Part shown: positions 8,390 to 16,654 of the stretch, piece by piece
How the letters are laid out: every line of letters begins with the position of its first letter
Position numbering within the stretch: the stretch's first letter is position 1
Translations under genes and position numbers: made by a program
The notes under the pieces: model-generated
What the model saw: only the letters and a program-made list of their open reading frames with translations
Database searches by the model: none
Told to the model about the DNA's origin: nothing
NCBI RefSeq assembly: GCF_022952855.1
Contig: NZ_JALJDX010000182.1
Coordinates: forward strand, 1 to 44,552
DNA length: 44,552 nucleotides
Direction: 5' to 3'
Origin: Pseudomonas sp. RGM2987
GTDB lineage: Bacteria; Pseudomonadota; Gammaproteobacteria; Pseudomonadales; Pseudomonadaceae

Positions 8390-8485
8390 CAGTTTTCCTA
8401 ATGAGCAATCAGCAGTATTGGTTTTTCTTATACAGCTTCGCCCCCGAGAATGGCCAGCATTCAGACACTGATCGGGAAACAACTT

Positions 8486-9088
8486 ATGTGGCAAAGCTAT
8501 GTGAACGGGCTATTGGTGGCCCTCGGGCTGATCATGGCCATCGGCGCCCAGAACGCCTTTGTACTGGCCCAGAGCCTGCGTCGCGAACATCACTTGCCGG
8601 TGGCGGCGGTGTGCGTCACGGCGGATGCGCTGCTGGTGGCTGCCGGTGTCTTCGGCCTGGCGACATTGCTGGCCCAGAGCCCGTTGCTGCTGTCGATTGC
8701 CCGCTGGGGCGGCGCGGTTTTCTTGCTCTGGTACGGCAGCCTGGCCTTGCGCCGGGCCTTTTCCAGGCAGAGCCTGCAACAAGGTGAGCACCAGGCCGTG
8801 CGTTCGTTGCGCGCCGTGCTGCTCAGCGCGCTGGCGGTGACGCTGCTCAACCCTCACGTCTATCTCGACACCGTGCTGCTGATCGGCTCCCTCGGTGCCC
8901 AGCAGAGCGTGCCCGGCGCCTATGTGGTAGGGGCGGCAAGCGCCTCGCTGCTGTGGTTCTTCACCCTGGCGCTCGGCGCCGCTTGGCTGGCGCCCTGGCT
9001 CGCCCGCCCCAGCACCTGGCGGATCCTCGACCTGTTGGTGGCGACGATGATGTTTGCCGTGGCAGCGCAATTGATTGTCAGCGGCTGA
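8486..9088 (+). CDS. argO: Basic amino acid exporter ArgO (LysE family)
   Basis: This 200-residue inner-membrane protein has about six hydrophobic spans. It carries the LysE/ArgO signature near the N-terminus (GLIMAIGAQNAFVLAQ) and the conserved TLLNPHVYLDTVLLIGS in the middle, both typical of the arginine/lysine exporter branch rather than the RhtB branch. It probably exports L-arginine and/or L-lysine. I chose ATG 8486 (MWQSYVNGLL), which matches family N-termini, over the upstream ATG at 8450. It faces argP, and a TATACA at 8429-8434 could be its -10. sodB follows 174 bp later with its own promoter. Confidence 0.88.
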   Translation: MWQSYVNGLLVALGLIMAIGAQNAFVLAQSLRREHHLPVAAVCVTADALLVAAGVFGLATLLAQSPLLLSIARWGGAVFLLWYGSLALRRAFSRQSLQQGEHQAVRSLRAVLLSALAVTLLNPHVYLDTVLLIGSLGAQQSVPGAYVVGAASASLLWFFTLALGAAWLAPWLARPSTWRILDLLVATMMFAVAAQLIVSG

Positions 9089-9156
9089 TTATTGCGAACC
9101 GCTCTGGAACCTCTATTCCACACAGTTGTTGCGTGGTTATGCCGCACCCCCGGTGC

Positions 9157-9162
9157 TATGAT
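9157..9162 (+). promoter_or_regulatory. Extended -10 of the sodB promoter
   Basis: TATGAT is preceded by TG one base upstream (TGCTATGAT), an extended -10. No good -35 is seen. The leader would be about 95 nt and is followed by AGGAG at 9251. Confidence 0.4.
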
Positions 9163-9262
9163 CCGAGTCTTGCGCCGCAAGGAGTACAAACTCCCGGCGC
9201 TAGTCTGGCCGCCCGTGATCGGCCTTGCGCTCACCGCAACTGACCTGATTAGGAGAATCACC

Positions 9263-9859
9263 ATGGCTTTCGAATTGCCGCCGCTGCCTTACCCACACGA
9301 TGCACTGCAGCCGCACATCTCCAAAGAGACTCTGGAATACCACCACGACAAGCACCACAACACCTACGTCGTGAACCTGAACAACCTGGTGCCTGGCACC
9401 GAGTTCGAAGGCAAGACCCTGGAAGAAATCGTCAAGACTTCCTCGGGCGGTATCTTCAACAACGCCGCTCAGGTCTGGAACCACACTTTCTACTGGAACT
9501 GCCTGGCGCCAAACGCCGGCGGTCAACCAACCGGCGCGCTGGCCGAAGCCATCAACAAGGCCTTCGGTTCGTTCGACAAGTTCAAGGAAGAGTTCAGCAA
9601 AACCTCCATTGGCACCTTCGGTTCCGGCTGGGGCTGGCTGGTCAAGAAAGCTGACGGTTCCCTGGCCCTGGCCAGCACCATCGGCGCCGGCAACCCGCTG
9701 ACCAGCGGCGACACCCCGCTGCTGACCTGCGACGTTTGGGAACACGCCTACTACATCGACTACCGCAACGTTCGCCCGAAATATGTCGAGGCGTTCTGGA
9801 ACCTGGTCAACTGGAAATTCGTGGCAGAGCAGTTCGAAGGCAAGCCTTTCACCGCTTGA
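9263..9859 (+). CDS. sodB: Iron superoxide dismutase SodB
   Basis: The 198-residue cytoplasmic enzyme converts superoxide to hydrogen peroxide and oxygen. The metal ligands are all present: His27 (EYHHDKHH), His74 (WNHTFYW), Asp157 and His161 (DVWEHAYY). Features of the iron type include [11 protein letters not shown] and the GSGWGWLV stretch. AGGAG lies 7 bp before the ATG. The longer open frame from 9092 only reads through the leader. In pseudomonads sodB is iron-dependent through Fur and PrrF-type small RNAs; the roughly 95-nt leader offers room for such control, but I see no specific site. Strong terminator follows. Confidence 0.97.
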   Translation: MAFELPPLPYPHDALQPHISKETLEYHHDKHHNTYVVNLNNLVPGTEFEGKTLEEIVKTSSGGIFNNAAQVWNHTFYWNCLAPNAGGQPTGALAEAINKAFGSFDKFKEEFSKTSIGTFGSGWGWLVKKADGSLALASTIGAGNPLTSGDTPLLTCDVWEHAYYIDYRNVRPKYVEAFWNLVNWKFVAEQFEGKPFTA

Positions 9860-9878
9860 GCCTGATTGCCAGACAAAG

Positions 9879-9905
9879 AACCCGGCGCCTTGCCGGGTTT
9901 TTTTT
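9879..9905 (+). terminator. sodB terminator
   Basis: AACCCGGC, a short loop and GCCGGGTT are followed by eight T. Confidence 0.92.
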
Positions 9906-9984
9906 GCGCGCTATAAATGACCGGTCATCGACTCGACGGCGCATTACCACACGTCTTGGATCCAAGAAAAAAACACCGAGGGCC

Positions 9985-10012
9985 TCAAGTTGCGGTGCCT
10001 CGCAACCGACAC
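9985..10012 (+). promoter_or_regulatory. Candidate FliA (sigma28)-like promoter of bifA
   Basis: TCAAGTTG is followed after 12 bp by ACCGACAC. The flagellar sigma factor consensus is roughly TCAAGTTT-N11-GCCGATAA, so the -35 half fits well and the -10 half partly (5 of 8), with spacing off by one. It lies 152 bp before the TTG start. It is suggested because BifA links c-di-GMP and swarming, and should be treated as weak. The rest of the 305-bp gap between sodB and bifA holds only the sodB terminator and a small dyad (TGCCA/TGGCA near 10110). Confidence 0.3.
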
Positions 10013-10164
10013 AATAGTCGTAGAGCAATCACTCTGAAAAAACCGTATATCTGCCATGATCCAGGCGAAACCCCTTGTGTTTGATTGTCCCTTTGACTGA
10101 CATCACAGGATTGCCAATACTCATGGCAACTTGACGCTACCCGCACGGAACAAGGAACCACTCT

Positions 10165-12216
10165 TTGAAGCTGGAACTCAAGAACAGCTTGTCTGTGAAG
10201 TTGCTCCGGGTCGTGCTCCTCTCGGCATTGGTCGTTGGCGTGCTGTTGAGCTGCGCCCAGATCGTATTCGATGCCTACAAGACCAACCAGGCCGTCGCCA
10301 GCGACGCCCAGCGCATCCTCGACATGTTCCGCGATCCGTCGACCCAGGCCGTCTACAGCCTGGATCGGGAAATGGGCATGCAAGTGATCGAGGGCCTGTT
10401 CCAGGATCGCGCCGTGCGCATGGCCTCCATCGGTCACCCTCGCGAAACCATGCTCGCTGAAAAGACCCGGCCCTTGCAGGAATCGGAAAGCCGCTGGCTG
10501 ACCGACCTGATCCTGGGCAAGGAACGGACGTTCACCACCCAACTGGTGGGTCGTGGGCCCTACAGTGAATACTACGGCGACCTGAGCATCACCCTCGACA
10601 CCGCGACCTATGGCGAGGGGTTCATTGTCAGCTCCGTGGTCATCTTCATCTCCGGCATGCTGCGCGCCCTGGCCATGGGCCTGGTGCTGTACCTGGTCTA
10701 CCACTGGCTGCTGACCAAGCCGCTGTCGCGTATCATCGAGCACCTGACCGAGATCAACCCCGACCGCCCCAGCGCCCACAAGATCCCGCAGTTACCGGGG
10801 CACGAGCAAAACGAGCTGGGCCTGTGGATCAATACCGCCAACCAGTTGCTCGAATCCATCGAGCGCAATACTCACCTGCGCCACGAAGCGGAAAACAGTC
10901 TGCTGCGCATGGCCCAATACGATTTCCTTACCGGGCTGCCCAATCGACAGCAGTTGCAGGAGCAACTGGACAAGATTCTGGTCGACGCCGGGCGCCTGCA
11001 ACGCCGGGTGGCGGTGCTGTGCGTGGGGCTGGATGACTTCAAGGGCATCAACGAGCAGTTCAGCTATCAGACCGGCGACCAGTTGCTGCTGGCGCTGGCG
11101 GACCGGTTGCGCGCCCATAGCGGTCGCCTCGGCGCCCTGGCGCGGTTGGGCGGCGACCAGTTTGCCCTGGTCCAGGCCGACATCGAGCAGCCGTATGAGG
11201 CGGCCGAACTGGCCCAGAGCATTCTCGATGACCTGGAGGCACCGTTCGGCATCGAAGACCAGCAGATCCGCCTGCGGGCCACCATCGGCATCACGCTCTT
11301 CCCGGAGGACGGCGACAGCACCGAGAAGCTGTTGCAGAAAGCCGAGCAGACCATGACCCTGGCCAAGAGCCGCTCGCGCAACCGCTATCAGTTCTACATC
11401 GCCAGCGTCGACAGCGAAATGCGCCGCCGCCGCGAACTGGAAAAAGACCTGCGCGAAGCCCTGATCCGTGAACAGTTCACCCTGGTGTACCAGCCGCAGA
11501 TCAGCTATCGCGACCTGCGGGTGGTGGGCACCGAAGCCCTGATCCGCTGGCATCACCCCGAACACGGCCTGGTGCCGCCGGACCTGTTCATTCCCCTGGC
11601 CGAGCAGAACGGCACCATCATCGCCATCGGCGAATGGGTGCTGGACCAGGCCTGCCGGCAATTGCGCGAATGGCACGACCAGGGCTTCGTCGACCTGCGC
11701 ATGGCCGTCAACCTGTCGACCGTGCAACTGCACCACTCCGAGCTGCCACGGGTGGTGAACAACTTGCTGCAAATGTACCGGCTGCCCCCTCGCAGCCTTG
11801 AGCTGGAAGTCACCGAAACCGGCCTGATGGAAGACATCACCACCGCCGCCCAGCATCTGCTGAGCCTGCGCCGCTCCGGGGCGCTGATCGCCATCGACGA
11901 CTTCGGGACCGGCTATTCGTCCCTGAGTTATCTCAAGAGCCTGCCGCTGGACAAGATCAAGATCGACAAGAGCTTCGTCCAGGACCTGCTCGACGACGAA
12001 GACGACGCCACTATCGTCCGGGCCATCATCCAACTGGGCAAGAGCCTGGGGATGCAGGTCATTGCCGAGGGCGTCGAGACGGTCGAGCAGGAAGCCTACA
12101 TCATCGCCGAGGGCTGCCACGAAGGTCAGGGGTACTACTACAGCAAACCGCTGCCGGCGCGGGAATTGAGCGCTTATCTGAAGCAGGCTGAGCGCAGCAA
12201 GGCCTTCATTCTCTGA
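10165..12216 (+). CDS. bifA: c-di-GMP phosphodiesterase BifA (GGDQF-EAL)
   Basis: The 683-residue inner-membrane protein breaks down cyclic di-GMP. It has a membrane span (about 12-35), a periplasmic sensor region, a second span (about 155-185) and a HAMP-like linker. A GGDEF domain follows in which the signature is GGDQF (329-333), then an EAL domain with EAL (457-459), DDFGTGYSSL (from 578), KIDKSFV and EGVET all intact. The altered GGDEF site with an intact EAL is the known BifA pattern: phosphodiesterase activity, with little or no cyclase activity. Position right after sodB matches P. aeruginosa. The start is TTG with AAGGAA 7 bp before it; the next in-frame ATG would delete the first membrane span. 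Loss of BifA raises biofilm and blocks swarming in other species. Confidence 0.92.
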   Translation: MKLELKNSLSVKLLRVVLLSALVVGVLLSCAQIVFDAYKTNQAVASDAQRILDMFRDPSTQAVYSLDREMGMQVIEGLFQDRAVRMASIGHPRETMLAEKTRPLQESESRWLTDLILGKERTFTTQLVGRGPYSEYYGDLSITLDTATYGEGFIVSSVVIFISGMLRALAMGLVLYLVYHWLLTKPLSRIIEHLTEINPDRPSAHKIPQLPGHEQNELGLWINTANQLLESIERNTHLRHEAENSLLRMAQYDFLTGLPNRQQLQEQLDKILVDAGRLQRRVAVLCVGLDDFKGINEQFSYQTGDQLLLALADRLRAHSGRLGALARLGGDQFALVQADIEQPYEAAELAQSILDDLEAPFGIEDQQIRLRATIGITLFPEDGDSTEKLLQKAEQTMTLAKSRSRNRYQFYIASVDSEMRRRRELEKDLREALIREQFTLVYQPQISYRDLRVVGTEALIRWHHPEHGLVPPDLFIPLAEQNGTIIAIGEWVLDQACRQLREWHDQGFVDLRMAVNLSTVQLHHSELPRVVNNLLQMYRLPPRSLELEVTETGLMEDITTAAQHLLSLRRSGALIAIDDFGTGYSSLSYLKSLPLDKIKIDKSFVQDLLDDEDDATIVRAIIQLGKSLGMQVIAEGVETVEQEAYIIAEGCHEGQGYYYSKPLPARELSAYLKQAERSKAFIL

Positions 12217-12317
12217 TTGCCGGAAGATCGTAGCCCTGGGCGGCACCGGCAAGCGGTGCCGAAGGTCACGGTCGGCAATTATTAAATAAGAAATATTTCC
12301 AGCCGCGACCCTTTACA

Positions 12318-12342
12318 CATAATGCAAATCTTTCGCATTATG
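12318..12342. promoter_or_regulatory. Perfect 8-bp inverted repeat, probable Fur-type operator
   Basis: CATAATGC (12318-12325) and GCATTATG (12335-12342) are perfect inverse arms around AAATCTTTC. Read as hexamers it is CATAAT-GCAAAT-C-TTTCGC-ATTATG. It matches the 19-bp Fur consensus at about 13 positions from either direction. It lies 60 bp before the icmP start. Imelysin-family genes are usually iron-repressed, which supports Fur, but binding is inferred. Confidence 0.6.
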
Positions 12343-12401
12343 TCGCAGTTTTTGCGCACCCTCGCGCCTGTCCCATCCATTTCCGAAGCAGGATGTTCGC
12401 C

Positions 12402-13745
12402 ATGATTCGTATGCCTCTGGCTACCGCCAGTCTGCTGGCCATCGCTATTTCCCTCGCCGGTTGCGGCGAAGGCAAAGACAAGGCCGCCGCGCCGCAAGCG
12501 CCAACGCCTGCCGCCAGCACTGCGGCACCGGTCGCCCCTGCTGCCGCCGGCAAGGTCGACGAAGCCGCCGCCAAGGCTGTGGTCGCGCACTATGCCGACA
12601 TCGTCTTCGCCGTCTACAGCGATGCCGAATCCACCGCGAAAACCCTGCAAACCGCCGTCGACGCATTCCTGGCCAAGCCGAACGCCGACACCCTGAAAGC
12701 CGCCCGCGCGGCCTGGGTTGCCGCCCGCGTGCCTTACCTGCAGAGCGAAGTGTTTCGCTTCGGCAACACCATCATCGACGACTGGGAAGGCCAGGTGAAT
12801 GCCTGGCCCCTGGACGAAGGCCTGATCGACTACGTCGACAAGTCCTACGAACACGCCCTGGGCAACCCGGGCGCGACTGCCAACATCATCGCCAATACTG
12901 AAGTCCAGGTCGGCGAAGACAAGGTCGACGTGAAAGACATCACCCCGGAAAAACTTGCCAGCCTCAATGAGCTGGGCGGTTCCGAGGCCAACGTTGCCAC
13001 CGGCTACCACGCCATCGAATTCCTGCTGTGGGGCCAGGACCTCAACGGCACCGGCCCGGGTGCGGGCAACCGCCCGGCTTCCGACTACCTGCAAGGCGCT
13101 GGCGCTACCGGCGGGCACAACGACCGTCGTCGTGCCTACCTCAAGTCCGTGACCCAACTGCTGGTCAGCGACCTGGAAGAAATGGTTGGCAACTGGAAGC
13201 CGAACGTGGCTGACAACTACCGCGCCACCCTGGAAGCCGAACCGGCCGAAAGCGGCCTGCGCAAGATGCTGTTCGGCATGGGCAGCCTGTCCCTGGGCGA
13301 ACTGGCGGGCGAGCGCATGAAAGTGTCCCTGGAAGCCAACTCGCCAGAAGACGAGCAGGACTGCTTCAGCGACAACACCCACAATTCGCATTTCTACGAC
13401 GCCAAAGGCGTGCGTAACGTGTACCTGGGCGAATACACCCGCGTCGACGGCACCAAGATGACCGGCGCCAGCCTGTCATCCCTGGTCGCCAAGGCCGACC
13501 CGGCGGCGGACACCGCCCTCAAGGCGGACCTGGCCGACACCGAAGCCAAGATCCAGGTCATGGTCGATCACGCCAACAAGGGTGAGCACTACGACCAGTT
13601 GATCGCCGCCGGCAACACCGCCGGCAACCAGATCGTGCGCGACGCCATCGCTGCATTGGTCAAGCAGACCGGTTCGATCGAACAGGCCGCTGGCAAACTG
13701 GGCATCAGCGACCTGAACCCGGACAACGCCGATCACGAGTTCTGA
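12402..13745 (+). CDS. icmP: Imelysin (M75) family lipoprotein IcmP
   Basis: The 447-residue protein has a lipoprotein signal (lipobox LAGC, Cys21) and an alanine/proline-rich linker, followed by the imelysin fold. The family motif GxHxxE is GYHAIE (His203, Glu206), and the nearby DLNGTGPGAGNRPASDY loop is typical. Members of this family sit in the outer membrane or periplasm and are linked to iron uptake. The P. aeruginosa homologue was reported as an insulin-cleaving metalloprotease, but peptidase activity is doubtful for much of the family. AGGA sits 8 bp before ATG 12402, so I prefer it to the ATG at 12393. A probable Fur site lies upstream and a terminator directly after. The companion genes often found downstream (di-haem thiol oxidoreductase, second imelysin, DUF1513) are absent here. 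Confidence 0.88.
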   Translation: MIRMPLATASLLAIAISLAGCGEGKDKAAAPQAPTPAASTAAPVAPAAAGKVDEAAAKAVVAHYADIVFAVYSDAESTAKTLQTAVDAFLAKPNADTLKAARAAWVAARVPYLQSEVFRFGNTIIDDWEGQVNAWPLDEGLIDYVDKSYEHALGNPGATANIIANTEVQVGEDKVDVKDITPEKLASLNELGGSEANVATGYHAIEFLLWGQDLNGTGPGAGNRPASDYLQGAGATGGHNDRRRAYLKSVTQLLVSDLEEMVGNWKPNVADNYRATLEAEPAESGLRKMLFGMGSLSLGELAGERMKVSLEANSPEDEQDCFSDNTHNSHFYDAKGVRNVYLGEYTRVDGTKMTGASLSSLVAKADPAADTALKADLADTEAKIQVMVDHANKGEHYDQLIAAGNTAGNQIVRDAIAALVKQTGSIEQAAGKLGISDLNPDNADHEF

Positions 13746-13761
13746 TCGACGCAGGCAACTG

Positions 13762-13789
13762 AAAAGGCGACCTTCGGGTCGCCTTTTTT
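13762..13789 (+). terminator. icmP terminator
   Basis: AAAAGGCGACC, TTCG and GGTCGCCTTTTTT form an 11-bp stem with a stable tetraloop and a T run. Confidence 0.93.
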
Positions 13790-13813
13790 GTACCTGGAGA
13801 AATCACAACAACG

Positions 13814-13902
13814 GTGGGAGCGGGCTTGCTCGCGAAAGGGTCGTTACATTCAACCTCTCTGTTACTGATCCACCGCCTTCGCGAGCAAGCCCGCTCCCAC
13901 AG
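13814..13902. repeat. REPIN, family A
   Basis: A forward REP (13814-13837) and a reverse REP (13877-13902) are separated by about 40 bp, 89 bp overall. It lies between the converging ends of icmP and the ECF sigma factor gene. Confidence 0.9.
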
Positions 13903-13927
13903 TTGGTGTCTAGGCACAGGTATTTCA

Positions 13928-15163
13928 TCACTGTAATCCGGCGAGTCGCCCTTCGATAAACCGTCGCTCCGGCAATTGTTGCGTCAGCTCAAGGGCGCGG
14001 CGATACGCGGCCCTCGCCTCATCATTTCGCCCCAGCTGACGACAAAACTCCGCCCGCGCCGAGTATGCGAGGTGGTAGTCCAGCAACTCGCCACGCCCCA
14101 GGATCCCGTCGATCAGATGCAATCCCGCCAGCGGCCCGTCGCGTTTGGCCAGGGCGGCGGCGCGGTTGAGTTCGATCACGGGCGACGGCACGGCGCGCAG
14201 CAGTACGTCATACAGCCCGACAATCTGCGGCCAATCGGTGTCCTGAGCCGTCGGTGCTTCGGCGTGCACCGCTGCAATCGCCGCTTGCAGGCAGTACGGC
14301 CCAAACCGCCGGGTGCTCAGCGCGGCTTCCACCAGGGTGCAACCCTCGGCGATCAGCTCGGCGTTCCACTCGGTTCGATCCTGTTCATCCAGCAGGATCA
14401 ATTCGCCAGTGGACGAAGTGCGTGCCGGGCGCCGGGATTCGTGCAGCAGCATCAACGCCAGCAACCCCATGACCTCGGCTTCGGGCAGCAACTCCATCAG
14501 CAACCGCCCGAGCCGTATGGCTTCGCGGGTCAGATCTTCGCGAGTCAGCTCGGCGCCCATCGAGGCCGAGTAGCCTTCGTTGAACACCAGGTAGATCACC
14601 CGCAGGACGCTGTCCAAGCGTTCGGGCAACTCCGCCCGGGAAGGCACCTGATAGGGAATTTTCGCGTCGCGGATCTTCGCCTTGGCCCGCACGATGCGCT
14701 GGGCGATGGCCGCCGGGGCGGCGAGGAACGCCCGGGCGATTTCCTCGGTGGTCAGGTCGCAGACTTCCCGTAGCGTCAGCGGCACCTGGGCATCCGCCGC
14801 CAGGGCCGGGTGACAGCAGGTAAAGATCAGCCGCAGACGATCATCTTCCACGTCTTCCTCACTCCAATCGGCCTGCTCCAGTTCTTCGAGCTGGGCGATC
14901 AACATCGGTTGGGATGCGGCAAAACGCGCGCGCCGGCGCAAAACGTCGATGGCCTTGAAGCGCCCCGCCGAGACCAGCCAGGCCCGTGGGTTGTCCGGCA
15001 CACCGTCGCGCTGCCAGCGTTCGACCGCGATGAAGAAAGCCTCGTGCAAGGCCTCTTCGGCCAGGTCGAAATCCCCCAGCAAGCGGATCAGTGTCGCCAG
15101 GATTCGTCGCGAGTCCTGCCGGTAGACCTGCTCGACCCGCGCCTTGACCTCTTCAGCCGACAT
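13928..15163 (-). CDS. ECF42-like RNA polymerase sigma factor with C-terminal extension
   Basis: This 411-residue protein is about twice the size of a standard ECF sigma factor. Sigma region 2 (about 10-75) contains DFDLAEEALHEAFFIAVERW and NPRAWLVSAGRFKAIDVLRRR. Region 4 (about 105-165) contains LTLREVCDLTTEEIARAFLAAPAAIAQRIVRAK. A long helical domain follows, with repeats resembling TPR units (GLYDVLLRAVPSPVIELNRAAALAKRDGP, AYSARAEFCRQLGRNDEARAAYRRAL). This is the layout of the ECF42 group, which has no anti-sigma factor and is encoded with DGPF/YCII proteins, exactly the neighbours here. The extension probably regulates activity. Its ATG overlaps the stop codon of the SRPBCC gene by one base (TGATG), so translation is likely coupled. 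Confidence 0.88.
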   Translation of the reverse strand: MSAEEVKARVEQVYRQDSRRILATLIRLLGDFDLAEEALHEAFFIAVERWQRDGVPDNPRAWLVSAGRFKAIDVLRRRARFAASQPMLIAQLEELEQADWSEEDVEDDRLRLIFTCCHPALAADAQVPLTLREVCDLTTEEIARAFLAAPAAIAQRIVRAKAKIRDAKIPYQVPSRAELPERLDSVLRVIYLVFNEGYSASMGAELTREDLTREAIRLGRLLMELLPEAEVMGLLALMLLHESRRPARTSSTGELILLDEQDRTEWNAELIAEGCTLVEAALSTRRFGPYCLQAAIAAVHAEAPTAQDTDWPQIVGLYDVLLRAVPSPVIELNRAAALAKRDGPLAGLHLIDGILGRGELLDYHLAYSARAEFCRQLGRNDEARAAYRRALELTQQLPERRFIEGRLAGLQ

Positions 15164-15639
15164 CAGTCCGGCATGCCTTGGGTGACCAAGGTTTCCAGCC
15201 GGTCGAGGCTCTGGCCCCAGCCGTCGTGGAAACCCATGGCCTCGTGAGCCTGGCGATCCTCATCGTTCCAGTGCAACGCCCGGGCGGTGTAGCGGGTCTT
15301 GCCGTCGAGTTCTTCAAGCAGCACTTCAGCGGTCATGAACGCCTTGCCCGACGGTATCCAGCCGGGCAGGAACGCATCGGTGAATACCAGGCGCTGCGGG
15401 GCGAAGATTTCCAGGAACACGCCCATGGTCGGGTATTCACTACCATCGGGGGCGCGCATCAGCGTGCGAAACTGACCCCCGACCCACAGATCCATTTCGC
15501 ACTCCGGCGTGGTCATGCCATGGGGGCCCCACCACTGGACGAGCAAGGCCGGCTCGGTCCAGGCGCGGAAGATCTTCTGGCGCGGGGCATCGATGATGCG
15601 GCTGATGGACAGCGCGTGAGCAGCAGGCATGGGGTTCAT
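15163..15639 (-). CDS. SRPBCC/AHSA1-family protein
   Basis: The 158-residue protein is of the START-like AHSA1 (activator of Hsp90 ATPase homologue) type. The N-terminal strand ISRIIDAPRQKIFRAWTEPALLVQWWGP is the family hallmark, and GGQFRTLMRAPDGSEYPTMGVFLEI and the C-terminal helix GFHDGWGQSLDRLETLV complete the fold. Members bind small hydrophobic ligands in a helix-grip cavity; ligand and role here are unknown. AGGA lies 8 bp before ATG 15639. It is the third gene of a leftward unit and overlaps the sigma factor start. Proteins of this type are common beside ECF42-like sigma factors. Confidence 0.87.
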   Translation of the reverse strand: MNPMPAAHALSISRIIDAPRQKIFRAWTEPALLVQWWGPHGMTTPECEMDLWVGGQFRTLMRAPDGSEYPTMGVFLEIFAPQRLVFTDAFLPGWIPSGKAFMTAEVLLEELDGKTRYTARALHWNDEDRQAHEAMGFHDGWGQSLDRLETLVTQGMPD

Positions 15640-15666
15640 GGGCGAAATCCTGTTTTTGATTGTTGT

Positions 15667-16011
15667 TCAGGGGTTCAGTTGGCGGACCGGTCGCACTTCG
15701 ACGCAGCCGACGCGGGCCGCCGGAATATGGCCGGCAACCTGGATGGCTTCGTTCAAGTCCTTGGCGTCGATCAGGTAGAAGCCGGCCAACTGCTCCTTGG
15801 TTTCAGCGAACGGCCCATCAGTGATCGACAACTTGCCCGCGCGCATGCGCACCGTGGTAGCGGTCTGTACCGACTCCAGGGCTTCGGCGGCGAGCATCCG
15901 CCCGCTGCCCTGGACCGATTCGGCATAGGCCATGCACTCGGCATCCTCCGGGCTGTCAGGAGAGTCGTGCAGCACCTGTTCGTTGCTATACACCAGGCAT
16001 AAATACTTCAT
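15667..16011 (-). CDS. YCII-related DGPF-domain protein
   Basis: The 114-residue protein starts MKYLCLVYSNEQ and contains TDGPFAETKEQLAGFYLIDA, the DGPF motif that names the family, then a C-terminal strand typical of a dimeric alpha-beta barrel. DGPF proteins are the usual genetic partners of ECF42 sigma factors, and their biochemical role is not settled. GGAG precedes the ATG. The longer frame to 16038 has no ribosome site. It lies 27 bp upstream of the SRPBCC gene and 67 bp downstream of the SnoaL-like gene. Confidence 0.88.
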   Translation of the reverse strand: MKYLCLVYSNEQVLHDSPDSPEDAECMAYAESVQGSGRMLAAEALESVQTATTVRMRAGKLSITDGPFAETKEQLAGFYLIDAKDLNEAIQVAGHIPAARVGCVEVRPVRQLNP

Positions 16012-16078
16012 GGAAAGCTCCGTGATCGGACTGATCAACTATGGACGGCTGAGAGACAGCAGGCGAAAAAACCGACGA

Positions 16079-16513
16079 TCAGGGCTGCAGGTCGAAAATT
16101 GTCGTTCCGGTCATCGGATCGAACGGAGCCGACCAATGCTCGTGGACGATCTTCCACTGCCCCGCCACCCGCTGGTAGCAGGCCGTTACGCGCATCCAGC
16201 AGGCTTGCTCCTCACCCTTGTCGTTGGTGCCGCCGCAATAGGCCAGCCAGTGGGCAAAGGCGACATCGTCGGCGGGGGTGATCGTGACTTGATGGAAATC
16301 GAACTTGTGCGGACCGGGGCACATTTCCATACAGGCCTGCCAATGGGCCCGGTAGGCGACCTTGCCCTTGAATTGCAAGGCCTGGATGGCGTCGAACGAG
16401 ACGATGGCCTCGTCGTACAACGCCATGACCTTTTCAACATCCTTGCTCATGACGGCCTGGCGATAAGTGTCGATCAGCGCCTGGATTTCACGCTCGGTGG
16501 CTTGGGTATTCAT
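16079..16513 (-). CDS. SnoaL-like (NTF2-fold) protein
   Basis: The 144-residue protein has the NTF2-like cone fold pattern: an N-terminal helix (EIQALIDTYRQAVMSKDVEKVMALYDEAIVSFDA), then strands ending VAGQWKIVHEHWSAPFDPMTG. This matches the SnoaL_3/YybH-like group of presumed small-molecule enzymes or binders. There is no proof of catalysis. GGAG lies 7 bp before the ATG. It is the first gene of the leftward unit with the DGPF, SRPBCC and sigma factor genes, so the unit's promoter should lie in 16514-16654, where the sequence is AT-rich. Confidence 0.82.
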   Translation of the reverse strand: MNTQATEREIQALIDTYRQAVMSKDVEKVMALYDEAIVSFDAIQALQFKGKVAYRAHWQACMEMCPGPHKFDFHQVTITPADDVAFAHWLAYCGGTNDKGEEQACWMRVTACYQRVAGQWKIVHEHWSAPFDPMTGTTIFDLQP

Positions 16514-16654
16514 GATGATTCTCCGCAGGTTTTTGTTAGAGACATCCTTTGTCGTTTGGAGAAGCGGCGAATCGACAGTCCGGACAAAAATAACTCAAAG
16601 AAAAAAATTCGCTAGAATCCATACCCATTTTGCCGGCAGACAACGGACGTTTTT

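Noticed and set aside
10165..12216. Active diguanylate cyclase function for BifA
   Set aside because: The cyclase signature is GGDQF while the EAL domain is intact, so phosphodiesterase activity is expected.
10792..12252. A 486-codon open frame antisense to bifA
   Set aside because: Shadow of the GGDEF-EAL gene, histidine/glutamine-rich translation with no family resemblance.
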